Below, piece by piece: positions 7,093 to 14,603 of a stretch of DNA of 28,269 nucleotides (within the stretch, counting starts at the first letter, position 1; the number at the start of each line of letters is the position of its first letter). The position numbers were made by a program, and so were the translations under genes. The notes beneath the pieces were generated by a model. The model made no database searches. It was not told the origin of the DNA and was given only the letters and a program-made list of their open reading frames with translations. Source of the stretch: an uncultured Bacteroidales bacterium. GTDB taxonomy: Bacteria; Bacteroidota; Bacteroidia; Bacteroidales; Bacteroidaceae. The stretch covers positions 1 to 28,269 of the forward strand of contig CADCOX010000370.1 of NCBI GenBank assembly GCA_902803195.1. The letters are read 5' to 3'.

Positions 7093-7278
7093 TTAATCTT
7101 TGAATAGTTCATCGACTTCGGCACGACGCATGCGAGCATACTCTTCTTGAGCCGATAGCTCAATCTCCTTACGTGCTTGCCATTCGCGTTTACGTTGTTT
7201 GGCAGCACGGAACATAGCAACGAATTGCTCGTGTCGAGCCCACTGTTCGGGGGTGAATACTTGCTCAGAAGTGTTCAT
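7093..7278 (-). CDS. 61-aa charged helical protein, partner of DUF6169
   Basis: The 61-residue protein is rich in Arg, Glu and Gln (EQWARHEQFVAMFRAAKQRK, then EWQARKEIEL and EYARMRRAEVDELF) and is probably all helix. I recognise no domain. Evidence that it is real: a full promoter upstream on the same strand, an ATG 28 bp after that promoter, and a stop 3 bp before the DUF6169 start, giving a bicistronic unit. Residues around AMFRAAK match the DUF6169 C-terminus at both protein and DNA level (16-bp identity). It could be an antitoxin-like or chaperone-like partner; this is unproven. Confidence 0.65.
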   Translation of the reverse strand: MNTSEQVFTPEQWARHEQFVAMFRAAKQRKREWQARKEIELSAQEEYARMRRAEVDELFKD

Positions 7279-7306
7279 AGTTCTTCTTTTTTATTTGTTT
7301 ACGGTG

Positions 7307-7338
7307 CAAAGATAATATGTTTTGTGCGAACGTCCAAA
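7307..7338 (-). promoter_or_regulatory. Bacteroidota promoter for the 61-aa gene and DUF6169
   Basis: Read on the minus strand, TTTG (7335-7338) is followed after 20 nt by TATCTTTG (7307-7314). Both elements fit the Bacteroides consensus and lie just upstream of the ATG at 7278. Confidence 0.75.
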
Positions 7339-7470
7339 TTTTGGGACTTATTTTCGTCTGTATGGTCTTAATTGGCTGGACATGCAGTTTCGGAAGGAGC
7401 ACCACAAGTAATGGCATCCAACGAAAGAGATCTCTCAACCTCACAGGCTGTTCAAAGGGAACTATTATAT

Positions 7471-7512
7471 TCTTTATAAAAACAATGGCACCCGATGATT
7501 TTGGATGCCATT
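7471..7512 (-). terminator. intrinsic terminator for the secreted-protein gene
   Basis: On the minus strand AATGGCA (7506-7512) pairs with TGCCATT (7484-7490), followed by GTTTTTATAAAG. It lies 26 bp past the stop of the gene at 7538-8749. Confidence 0.7.
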
Positions 7513-7537
7513 GCTGTTAAGTTGGTTTGCAGGGGGC

Positions 7538-8749
7538 TTACTTGCTGATCTTAATTGCCTTGCCGTTGCTGAGTTTGACGATGTTGAAGCCGCGGCGGGG
7601 CGCGTTGAGGCGACGTCCTGAGAGGTCGTAGTAGGCTACGGGCTTGCCGTCGAGGCTGGCTTGGGTGTCGTTGACGTGGAGGTACTGCTCGTACTCCTCG
7701 ATGCTGACGAAGTTCATGGTGGCGTTGATTTTCACCGCCTTCTTGTCGGCTTTGATCAAGAAGCTGGCGCTGTAGCTCTGCCCCTCGTCAACACGATAGT
7801 TGCGGGTGTACTGCGTGATGGTGCCGTCTTCGTTCTCCCAGTCCCAGATGATGCTGTTGTAATGCGTCTCGGGGGCGCGCTGGGGGGCGTTGTACTTCAC
7901 GCCGGATGTCTCGGTGCCTGAACCGGGGATCTCGCCTGGATCTTCGGGGTCGTACTCTTTCCAAAAGTCGTAGAAGTAGTACTTAAGCGTATCACAGGTC
8001 TCATTGAGTTTGATGCAATAGACGGCGGGGTAGGAGTTGTGCCCAGCAATCTTGTTGTAGCCGCCCCAGTAGGTGGTGTACTCGCCATCGGCATCGCGCC
8101 AGCCATCGAAGTAGGCAGCGCCGTATTGCGGGTCGAGGAACGAGCCGTTGTAGGAGCCGTTCACGTTGAGGCCGAGCAGCTGTGCCTCGCTGACATCGTT
8201 GATGCCGAGGTCGCGGCAGATGGCAGCAGGGTCGAGGATGGAGTAGGTGAGCAGCCATTCCTGGTCGACGATGGCCAGGGACATGATGGCTTCGGCGTTG
8301 TAGGTCTGTACAATCTCAGGTCCGTTGATGCGGAAGCTGATGGTGTACTGGTCCTCGTTGATGGAGAGGGTGTCGGTGGTGTAGGTGGCGATGTTGGCTT
8401 GAGCCAGCAGGGCCTGCTTGACGACGATGCGGAAGTCGTGGCCTTCGGGGAAGTCATAGCTCAGGGCGATGTCGGTGCCCTGTTGGCGTGACGAACCCGC
8501 CTTGATGGGCTCTGTGGCGTCGTCGATGTAGACATCGTAGTTGATGGCCAGGATGTTGAAGAAGGTCAGCGTGAAGCCCGAGGGGTTGGGGTAGGTGAGC
8601 GTGACGGGGTTGGCGTTGAACTCTTCAATACTCTCGTAGACACGGCCGTCCTGGATGTTCCATTCGGCTTTGCCCCATTCGAAGGTGACTTGTGCCTGTG
8701 CGGCGATTGTGGCAATAGCCACAAGGAGGGTGAGTAAAGTTCTTTTCAT
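7538..8749 (-). CDS. secreted protein with sorting-domain-like C-terminus (DUF4859-like)
   Basis: The start at 8749 gives a textbook signal peptide (MKRTLLTLLVAIATIAAQAQ, cut after AQA), so I prefer it to the ATG two codons upstream. The mature protein of about 385 residues is acidic and aromatic, with no enzyme motif that I recognise. Residues about 175-270 (ICRDLGINDVSEAQLLGL, GWRDADGEYTTYWGG) recall DUF4859 proteins of Bacteroidales; this is tentative. The end (YYDLSGRRL, then RGFNIVKLSNGKAIKI) matches the short C-terminal domain used for type IX secretion or surface attachment in this phylum. It is a single-gene unit: promoter box at 8842-8849, terminator at 7471-7512. GC content is back to that of the metabolic genes. 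Likely exported or surface-exposed; ligand unknown. Confidence 0.85.
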   Translation of the reverse strand: MKRTLLTLLVAIATIAAQAQVTFEWGKAEWNIQDGRVYESIEEFNANPVTLTYPNPSGFTLTFFNILAINYDVYIDDATEPIKAGSSRQQGTDIALSYDFPEGHDFRIVVKQALLAQANIATYTTDTLSINEDQYTISFRINGPEIVQTYNAEAIMSLAIVDQEWLLTYSILDPAAICRDLGINDVSEAQLLGLNVNGSYNGSFLDPQYGAAYFDGWRDADGEYTTYWGGYNKIAGHNSYPAVYCIKLNETCDTLKYYFYDFWKEYDPEDPGEIPGSGTETSGVKYNAPQRAPETHYNSIIWDWENEDGTITQYTRNYRVDEGQSYSASFLIKADKKAVKINATMNFVSIEEYEQYLHVNDTQASLDGKPVAYYDLSGRRLNAPRRGFNIVKLSNGKAIKISK

Positions 8750-8841
8750 AAGCATATAATAATTGGTTGTTGCGTCTGTGTGGCGTGCCCAGAGCCTACT
8801 AAAATAGGATAGTAGCTATTCGGGCAATTTGAATCTCGCCG

Positions 8842-8849
8842 CAAAGGTA
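8842..8849 (-). promoter_or_regulatory. -7 box (TACCTTTG) for the secreted-protein gene
   Basis: On the minus strand TACCTTTG fits TAnnTTTG, 93 bp before the ATG at 8749. I did not find a TTTG at the expected spacing. It is divergent from the serC promoter in the same 223-bp gap. Confidence 0.5.
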
Positions 8850-8900
8850 CAAATAAAAACGTTAACGATAACGAAAACGGGAACTTTTTTACTAAGAAAG

Positions 8901-8932
8901 TTTGGCTATGTGAAGGAAAAGCTGTACTTTCG
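8901..8932 (+). promoter_or_regulatory. promoter for serC
   Basis: TTTG (8901-8904), 20 nt, then TACTTTCG (8925-8932): one base off TAnnTTTG at the right spacing, 40 bp before the serC ATG. Confidence 0.65.
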
Positions 8933-8972
8933 CGGCATGAATCTTAACGTATAACCCTTAATTCATCATTCT

Positions 8973-10040
8973 ATGAAGAAGTACAATTTCAATGCCGGCC
9001 CTTCGAAACTCCCTCGCGAGGTGATGGAGGCCACGGCTGCTGCGTGCCTCGACTTCGAGGGTAGTGGCCTCTCTCTGATGGAAATGAGCCATCGTGCCAA
9101 GAACTTCCAGCCTGTTGTCGATGAGGCAGTAGCTCTGTTCAAGGAGTTGCTGAGCATCCCCGAAGGCTACAGCGTCATCTTCCTCGGCGGCGGTGCCAGC
9201 CTGCAGTTCTGCATGGTTCCGTTCAACCTCCTGGAGAAGAAAGCCGCTTACTTGAATACGGGTGTATGGGCTACTAAGGCCGAGAAGGAGGCCAAGCTCT
9301 TCGGCGAGGTCGTAGAGGTAGCTTCCAGCAAGGACAAGAACTTCACTTACATCCCCAAGGACTTCGTGATTCCTACGGATGCCGATTATTTCCATATCAC
9401 AACGAACAACACCATCTACGGCACTGAGATCCTGAAGGACCTCGACAGCCCTGTACCTATGGTGGCCGACATGAGTTCGGACATCTTCTCGCGTCCCATC
9501 GACGTGAGCAAGTACGGACTGATCTACGGTGGTGCTCAGAAGAACCTGAGTATGGCCGGCGTGACCTTCGTCATCATCAAGGAAGACTTGCTGGGCAAGG
9601 TGAGCCGTCCCATCCCCACGATGCTCAACTATCAGACCCACGTCAGCAAGGGCAGCATGTTCAACACGCCTCCTACCGTGCCCATTTACTGCGCGCTGCA
9701 GAACCTCAAGTGGATTAAGGCAGCCGGTGGTGTCAAGGAGATGGAGCGTCGCGCCATCGAGCGTGCCGAGATTGTCTATGGCGAGATCGACCGCAACAAA
9801 CTCTTTGTCGGCACAGCCCAGGAGGACAGCCGTTCGCGCATGAACATCACCTTCGTACTGAAGCCCGAGTATCAGGAGTTGCAGGACGAGTTCATGTCGT
9901 TCGCTACCAGCAAGGGCATGGTCGGCGTGAAGGGACACCGCGACGTAGGTGGCTTCCGTGCCAGCTGCTACAACGCTATGGACCTCGAAGGCGTCAATGC
10001 CCTCGTCGCCTGCATGAAGGAGTTTGAGGCGATGCACTAA
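8973..10040 (+). CDS. serC: phosphoserine aminotransferase
   Basis: This 355-residue cytosolic PLP enzyme converts 3-phosphohydroxypyruvate and glutamate to phosphoserine and 2-oxoglutarate, step two of serine synthesis. The family start (KKYNFNAGPSKLP) is intact, as are GGGASLQF, TTNNTIYGTE, VADMSSDI and GGAQKN; Lys190 in the last motif is the residue that binds PLP. The length is normal for SerC. serA follows on the same strand, separated only by a repeat element that begins at the first base after the stop codon. A promoter at 8901-8932 would start the serC-serA-DUF1015 run. A 376-codon frame on the opposite strand is a shadow of this gene. Confidence 0.97.
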   Translation: MKKYNFNAGPSKLPREVMEATAAACLDFEGSGLSLMEMSHRAKNFQPVVDEAVALFKELLSIPEGYSVIFLGGGASLQFCMVPFNLLEKKAAYLNTGVWATKAEKEAKLFGEVVEVASSKDKNFTYIPKDFVIPTDADYFHITTNNTIYGTEILKDLDSPVPMVADMSSDIFSRPIDVSKYGLIYGGAQKNLSMAGVTFVIIKEDLLGKVSRPIPTMLNYQTHVSKGSMFNTPPTVPIYCALQNLKWIKAAGGVKEMERRAIERAEIVYGEIDRNKLFVGTAQEDSRSRMNITFVLKPEYQELQDEFMSFATSKGMVGVKGHRDVGGFRASCYNAMDLEGVNALVACMKEFEAMH

Positions 10041-10190
10041 GACCCCCTCCTCACTCCCCCTTGTAGGGGGGAGGGTGGTCACCTTCAAGAATTATATTAA
10101 TTTAAGTCAACCCTTTAATTAAAATCCCCAATAACCGCAAGTAGAAAGACATTCTACTCTCCCCCTGCAAGGGGGAGCGGGGAGGGGGTC
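10041..10190. mobile_element. MITE-like element 1, terminal inverted repeats with inner hairpins
   Basis: The ends are GACCCCCTCC (10041-10050) and GGAGGGGGTC (10181-10190), a perfect inverted pair. Next to each end is a hairpin: CTCCCCC with loop TTGTA on the left, CTCCCCC with loop TGCAA on the right. The middle is A/T-rich. The element starts at the base after the serC stop and ends 5 bp before the serA ATG, so it fills the whole gap. It encodes nothing; any movement would need a transposase from elsewhere. The hairpins may also shape mRNA stability between the genes. Confidence 0.75.
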
Positions 10191-10195
10191 CTCTT

Positions 10196-11110
10196 ATGAA
10201 AGTATTAATCGCAACCGAAAAGCCTTTCTCCGGCGTTGCCGTGAAGGGCATCAAGGAGGTCTTCGATGCTGCAGGCTATGAGACCGCTCTTTTAGAGAAA
10301 TATACCGAGAAGGCACAGCTGCTCGACGCTGTCAAGGACGCTGATGCCCTCATCATCCGCTCCGACAAGGTGGATGCCGAAGTGCTCGACGCAGCTAAGC
10401 AGCTGAAGATTGTCGTACGTGCCGGTGCTGGCTACGATAACATCGACCTCGAAGCTGCTACCGCCCATAAGGTAGTCGCTATGAACACGCCCGGCCAGAA
10501 CGCCAATAGCGTAGCCGAGCTGGTCTTCGGCCTGTTGGTGTATGCTAAGCGTAACTTCTTCAACGGCACCAGCGGTACCGAACTGAAGGGCAAGCGCCTC
10601 GGCATCCTGGCCTTCGGTAATGTAGGTCGTAATGTGGCCCGTATCGCCAAGGGCTTCGACATGCAAGTGCTGGCCTATGATGCCTATTGCCCCGCAGAGG
10701 TCATCGAGGCTGCTGGCGTGAAGGCTGTAGGCTCGCAGGACGAACTCTTCGAGCAGAGCGACATCGTCAGTCTGCACATCCCTGCCACAGCAGAGACCAA
10801 GCAGAGCATCAACAAGGCTCTTGTCAACAAGCTGCCGAAGGGCGGTATCCTCGTCAACACCGCCCGTAAGGAGGTGATCAACGAGCCCGAACTGCTTGCC
10901 CTCATGGCTGAGCGCGAGGACCTGAAGTATGTCACCGACATCAAGCCCGATGCCGACGCCGACTTCGCTAAGTTCGAAGGCCGCTACTTCACCACACCCA
11001 AGAAGATGGGCGCACAGACTGCCGAGGCTAACGTCAATGCCGGCATCGCAGCAGCCCACCAGATTGTAGGATTCCTCGAAAAAGGCATCACGAAGTTCCA
11101 GGTAAACTAA
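10196..11110 (+). CDS. serA: D-3-phosphoglycerate dehydrogenase, short ACT-less type
   Basis: This 304-residue NAD enzyme oxidises 3-phosphoglycerate to 3-phosphohydroxypyruvate, the first step of serine synthesis. The nucleotide-binding motif GILAFGNVGRNVA lies near 139-151, and the catalytic Arg is in NTARKEVI. It lacks the C-terminal ACT domain that binds serine in E. coli SerA, so feedback by that route is not expected. Where most members have a catalytic His in TPHxGxxT, this one reads TTPKKMGAQT, with Lys269/270. From memory, Bacteroidota and Entamoeba enzymes share this swap, so it is probably active. The ATG sits 5 bp after a repeat element and has no Shine-Dalgarno. It lies downstream of serC in one likely operon. 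Confidence 0.95.
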   Translation: MKVLIATEKPFSGVAVKGIKEVFDAAGYETALLEKYTEKAQLLDAVKDADALIIRSDKVDAEVLDAAKQLKIVVRAGAGYDNIDLEAATAHKVVAMNTPGQNANSVAELVFGLLVYAKRNFFNGTSGTELKGKRLGILAFGNVGRNVARIAKGFDMQVLAYDAYCPAEVIEAAGVKAVGSQDELFEQSDIVSLHIPATAETKQSINKALVNKLPKGGILVNTARKEVINEPELLALMAEREDLKYVTDIKPDADADFAKFEGRYFTTPKKMGAQTAEANVNAGIAAAHQIVGFLEKGITKFQVN

Positions 11111-11260
11111 AGACCCACCCCCCGACCCCTCCCGTCAGGGAGGGGAGGGCCTGCGGGTCGTGTGACAAAGTATTATTATTTATTGTTTAAAAGAATGACC
11201 CTATAGACCTCTATGCGCTAGCCGCTCCCCTCCCTGACGGGAGGGGTTGGGGGTGGGTCT
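11111..11260. mobile_element. MITE-like element 2, terminal inverted repeats with inner hairpins
   Basis: AGACCCACCCCC (11111-11122) and GGGGGTGGGTCT (11249-11260) are a perfect 12-bp inverted pair. Inner hairpins are CCCCTCCC-GTCA-GGGAGGGG (11126-11145) and CCCCTCCC-TGAC-GGGAGGGG (11227-11246). The middle is A/T-rich with TATTATTATTTATTG. The element begins right after the serA stop and ends 4 bp before the next ATG. Same plan and near-identical size as element 1. Confidence 0.78.
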
Positions 11261-11264
11261 GGTT

Positions 11265-12512
11265 ATGGCAAAGATTAAACCTTTCAAGGGCTTGCGCCCA
11301 CCTAAAGAACTCGTTGAGCAGGTGGAGAGCCGCCCGTATGACGTCCTCGAGAGCGAGGAAGCTCGTGCTGAGGCTGGCGACAACGAGAAGAGCCTCTACC
11401 ATATCATCAAGCCCGAAATCAACTTCCCCGACGGCACTAGCGAGTACGACCCGCGTGTCTATGAGGAAGCTGCGCGTCAGTTCCAGAAGTTCCAAGACAA
11501 CGGATGGCTTGTGCAGGACAAGGACGAGCACTACTACATCTATGCGCAGACGATGAACGGCAAGACGCAGTACGGCCTCGTCATCGGAGCCTATGTGGAC
11601 GACTACATGAACGGCACGATCAAGAAGCACGAACTGACGCGCCGCGACAAGGAAGAGGACCGCATGAAGCATGTGCGCGTGAACAACGCCAACGTCGAGC
11701 CTGTCTTCTTCGCCTATCCCGACAATGCTGTGCTCGATAAGCTGCTCATGCGCTATGCCGCTACCGAGCCCGAGTACGACTTCATCGCGCCCATCGACGG
11801 CTTCCGCCATCAGTTCTGGGTCATCAGCGATGCCGCTGATATCCAGACAATCACCGAGGAGTTCCGTAAGATGCCTGCCCTCTATATCGCCGACGGGCAC
11901 CATCGTTCAGCCGCAGCCGCCCTCGTGGGTGCAGAGAAGGCTAAGCAGAACCCTAACCATCGGGGCGACGAGGAATACAACTATTTCATGGCTGTCGCTT
12001 TCCAGGCTTCGCAACTGACCATCCTCGACTACAACCGCGTTCTCAAGGACTTGAACGGCCTCACTTCTGAGCAGTTCCTCGATGCTATCCGCAAGAACTT
12101 CACGGTAGAGGACAAGGGTACGGAGATCTATAAGCCCGCTCACCTGCATGAGTTCTCGCTCTATCTCGATGGCCATTGGTTCTCGTTAGTGGCCAAAGAA
12201 GGTACTTACGACGAGAACGATCCTATCGGCGTGCTCGATGTGGACATCTCCAGCCGACTCATCCTCGAGGATATCCTGCAGTTGGGTGACCTTCGTTCAT
12301 CCAAGCGCATCGACTTCGTAGGAGGTCTCCGTGGTCTGGGCGAGCTGAAGCGTCGTGTCGATAGTGGCGAGATGCGTGCCGCTCTTGCGCTCTATCCCGT
12401 CTCGATGCAGCAGATCATGGACATCGCCGACAGCGGCAAGATTATGCCACCCAAGGCCACTTGGTTTGAACCCAAACTGAGAAGCGGGTTGGTAGTGCAT
12501 AAACTGAGTTAA
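11265..12512 (+). CDS. DUF1015 family protein
   Basis: The protein has 415 residues from the ATG at 11265 (MAKIKPFKGLRPPKE). A TTG 18 bp upstream would place the start inside the repeat element and is rejected. Family signatures are the PFKGLRP start, the EEARAEA and SLYHIIKPEI segments, YADGHHR-like IADGHHRSAAA near 213-223, and the C-terminal VDFVGG and ALYPVSMQQIMDIAD. DUF1015 proteins are soluble and conserved in Bacteroidota and other anaerobes; biochemical function is not established to my knowledge. The place next to serC and serA suggests a link to serine or 3-phosphoglycerate metabolism, which is inference only. Confidence 0.92.
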   Translation: MAKIKPFKGLRPPKELVEQVESRPYDVLESEEARAEAGDNEKSLYHIIKPEINFPDGTSEYDPRVYEEAARQFQKFQDNGWLVQDKDEHYYIYAQTMNGKTQYGLVIGAYVDDYMNGTIKKHELTRRDKEEDRMKHVRVNNANVEPVFFAYPDNAVLDKLLMRYAATEPEYDFIAPIDGFRHQFWVISDAADIQTITEEFRKMPALYIADGHHRSAAAALVGAEKAKQNPNHRGDEEYNYFMAVAFQASQLTILDYNRVLKDLNGLTSEQFLDAIRKNFTVEDKGTEIYKPAHLHEFSLYLDGHWFSLVAKEGTYDENDPIGVLDVDISSRLILEDILQLGDLRSSKRIDFVGGLRGLGELKRRVDSGEMRAALALYPVSMQQIMDIADSGKIMPPKATWFEPKLRSGLVVHKLS

Positions 12513-12514
12513 TT

Positions 12515-12614
12515 AAGTGAAAAATGAAAAGTGAAAGAGTGAAAAATATAAGTATGCTCTCTATGACAGAAGGTAATTCTTATTTTTCACTTTTCATTCT
12601 TTCACTTTTCACTT
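12515..12614. repeat. 100-bp inverted repeat of GTGAAAA units filling the gap
   Basis: The left arm (about 33 bp from AAGTGAAAAATGAAAAG at 12515) and right arm (ending TTTTCACTT at 12614) are imperfect inverted copies, each a small tandem of GTGAAA/ATGAAA units. They flank a 34-bp centre. The element begins 2 bp after the DUF1015 stop and ends 5 bp before the next ATG. It could fold into one long hairpin in the mRNA. It is a different family from the C/G-rich elements. Confidence 0.75.
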
Positions 12615-12619
12615 AAAAT

Positions 12620-13216
12620 ATGGTAGACTTCTATCTTACCATTGCCTCCCCCTCATCGGGCCAATACACGGAGAAGCGAAGCAAGTTTCTTGCCTTCGCT
12701 TTTCCTGTTTCTACGTTCGAAGAGGTCAAGACGCTTGTTGACGCTCATGCAAAGAAATACTATGATGCCCGTCATGTGTGCTATGCCTATATGCTTGGGC
12801 ATGAGCGATTAGTGTTTCGCGCCAATGACAATGGTGAACCCAGTGGGACGGCAGGCAAGCCCATTCTTGGGCAGATCAACTCGAACGAACTGACGGACAT
12901 CCTCATCATCGTCGTTCGCTATTTCGGAGGTGTGAAGCTTGGCACCAGTGGACTTATCCAAGCTTATAAAGCCGCTGCAGCTGAAGCGATTGCCGCTGCT
13001 TCGATTATCGAGAAGACCGTTGACGAACAGATTGTCGTTTCGTTCGAATACCCACTGATGAATTCCGTTATGCGTATTGTAAAGGAAGAGGAGCCCACGA
13101 TTGTTGCCCAGACATTCGATAACGATTGTCAGATGACCCTTTCCATACGCGCATCCCTCATGCCTCGCCTTCGTCAACGTTTGGAGAAGGTAGATGGCGT
13201 GAGTATTGTGGAATAA
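12620..13216 (+). CDS. YigZ/IMPACT family protein
   Basis: The 198-residue protein has the UPF0029 N-terminal domain (KRSKFLAFAFPV, ARHVCYAYMLG, NGEPSGTAGKPIL at 71-83, IIVVRYFGGVKLGTSGL at 96-112) and a C-terminal DUF1949-like alpha/beta domain (about 135-198). Family length is about 200, so it is complete. The bacterial members are of uncertain function; eukaryotic IMPACT regulates GCN2, and the fold suggests nucleic-acid or ribosome contact. It is the last gene of the plus-strand run and converges with sdaA; no strong terminator is visible in the 64-bp gap. Confidence 0.93.
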   Translation: MVDFYLTIASPSSGQYTEKRSKFLAFAFPVSTFEEVKTLVDAHAKKYYDARHVCYAYMLGHERLVFRANDNGEPSGTAGKPILGQINSNELTDILIIVVRYFGGVKLGTSGLIQAYKAAAAEAIAAASIIEKTVDEQIVVSFEYPLMNSVMRIVKEEEPTIVAQTFDNDCQMTLSIRASLMPRLRQRLEKVDGVSIVE

Positions 13217-13280
13217 ACAAAGGGACGCAACCGCTGACGGCGCGCCCCACACGTGTAGAATCAGCTATTCCTTAAATTCC

Positions 13281-14489
13281 TTAGTGATTAATCTTGGCGA
13301 GTCCGCCTTCAGACGTCTCTTTGTAGAGCGAAGGCAGGTCGTGACCAGTCTGTTTCATCACACGGACGACACGGTCGAACGAGACGCGGTGCTGGCCATC
13401 AGACAGCGAAGCATAGAAATTCGCATCGAGGGCTCGAGCTGCTGCGAAGGCATTACGTTCGATACAGGGAATCTGTACGAGTCCGCAGACCGGGTCGCAC
13501 GTCATGCCGAGGTGATGCTCCAGACCCATCTCTGCTGCATATTCAATTTGTGCTACGGAACCGCCGAAGAGTTGACAAGCTGCGGCTGAAGCCATCGCAC
13601 TGGCTACGCCTACTTCGCCCTGACAACCTACATCTGCTCCGCTGATGCTGGCATTGTACTTGACGAGGTTGCCAATGAGTCCTGCCGTAGCAAGTGCATG
13701 CAGAATGCGCTCCTCAGAGAACGAGTGGTTGTGGCCAAGATGATAGAGCACGGCAGGCAGCACGCCACATGAGCCACAGGTGGGGGCGGTGACGATGGTG
13801 CCACCCGATGCATTCTCCTCGCTGACAGCCAAAGCATAAGCATAGACGAGGCCCGAACTCTGAAGGTTGGCTTTATATCCCTTAGCCTTAGTATAATAGA
13901 CTGGCGCCTTGCGTTGAAGCCCGAGCGGACCGGGAAGGATGCCTTCATGGTCAATGCCTCGTTCTACGGCTGCTTGCATCACTTGCCACACTTCACGCAA
14001 ATAGTCCCATATCTCGACTCCTTCGCATTGTTCGACGTACTCCCAAAAGGCATGCCCCGTCTCTTGGCACCAAGCCATAATCTCGTTCATGGTGGTGAGA
14101 GGGTATATAGAGGTTGAATGCTGAGGGTCGAGGGTTGAGGATTCGCCTTCCGAAAGAGCGCCACCACCAATGCTGTAGACCGTCCATTCGTCAGCAAGGG
14201 TTCCATCCTCTTGCTTGACAGCGAACTTCATTCCATTGGGATGGAAGGGGAGAAAGACCGTTGGCTCCCAATGAAGGTCAACGGGAGCTTGCTCTTCCAA
14301 GACACGAAGAATGGCCACATCCGTCATGTGCCCCTTGCCTGTGGCAGCAAGTGAGCCATAGAGGGTGACATCAAACGCCTTGGCCTCGGGATGGCGGGCG
14401 AGGTATTGGCGGGCGGCAGCTTGTGGCCCCATAGTATGACTGCTGGAGGGGCCTGTGCCTATGCGGTATAATTCTCGAAGGCTTTCCAT
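13281..14489 (-). CDS. sdaA: L-serine ammonia-lyase, iron-sulfur dependent, single chain
   Basis: The enzyme deaminates L-serine to pyruvate and ammonia with a 4Fe-4S cluster. I chose the ATG at 14489 (MESLRELYRIGTGPSSSHT), which matches the usual start; the frame stays open 15 codons further up without homology. The protein has 402 residues with the beta domain first (GPSSSHTMGP near 12-21) and the alpha domain after (TCGSCGVLP, GCQGEVGVASAMA, MTCDPVCGLVQIPC), where conserved Cys hold the cluster. It lies head-on to the serine synthesis genes, so synthesis and breakdown of serine sit side by side on opposite strands. It follows the sulfotransferase on the same strand with a 114-bp gap; a promoter was not identified. 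Confidence 0.95.
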   Translation of the reverse strand: MESLRELYRIGTGPSSSHTMGPQAAARQYLARHPEAKAFDVTLYGSLAATGKGHMTDVAILRVLEEQAPVDLHWEPTVFLPFHPNGMKFAVKQEDGTLADEWTVYSIGGGALSEGESSTLDPQHSTSIYPLTTMNEIMAWCQETGHAFWEYVEQCEGVEIWDYLREVWQVMQAAVERGIDHEGILPGPLGLQRKAPVYYTKAKGYKANLQSSGLVYAYALAVSEENASGGTIVTAPTCGSCGVLPAVLYHLGHNHSFSEERILHALATAGLIGNLVKYNASISGADVGCQGEVGVASAMASAAACQLFGGSVAQIEYAAEMGLEHHLGMTCDPVCGLVQIPCIERNAFAAARALDANFYASLSDGQHRVSFDRVVRVMKQTGHDLPSLYKETSEGGLAKINH

Positions 14490-14603
14490 TGTATGTTGAG
14501 GGTGGGAGGACTCGGCGACGAAATCGCCGAGCACTACGGCTTTAATGTTGCTTAAATAAGACTTTAATGCTGGGTGTTTTCTTTTTCTCTCTTTGTTTTG
14601 TCA

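Noticed and set aside
8958..10088. 376-codon frame on the minus strand over serC
   Set aside because: Shadow of serC caused by codon bias; no homology recognised.
11247..11264. Upstream TTG start for the DUF1015 gene
   Set aside because: The six extra codons are the inverted-repeat end of the element; the ATG at 11265 gives the family N-terminus.
14490..14534. Longer start of sdaA
   Set aside because: No homology in the added 15 codons; the usual family start is at 14489.
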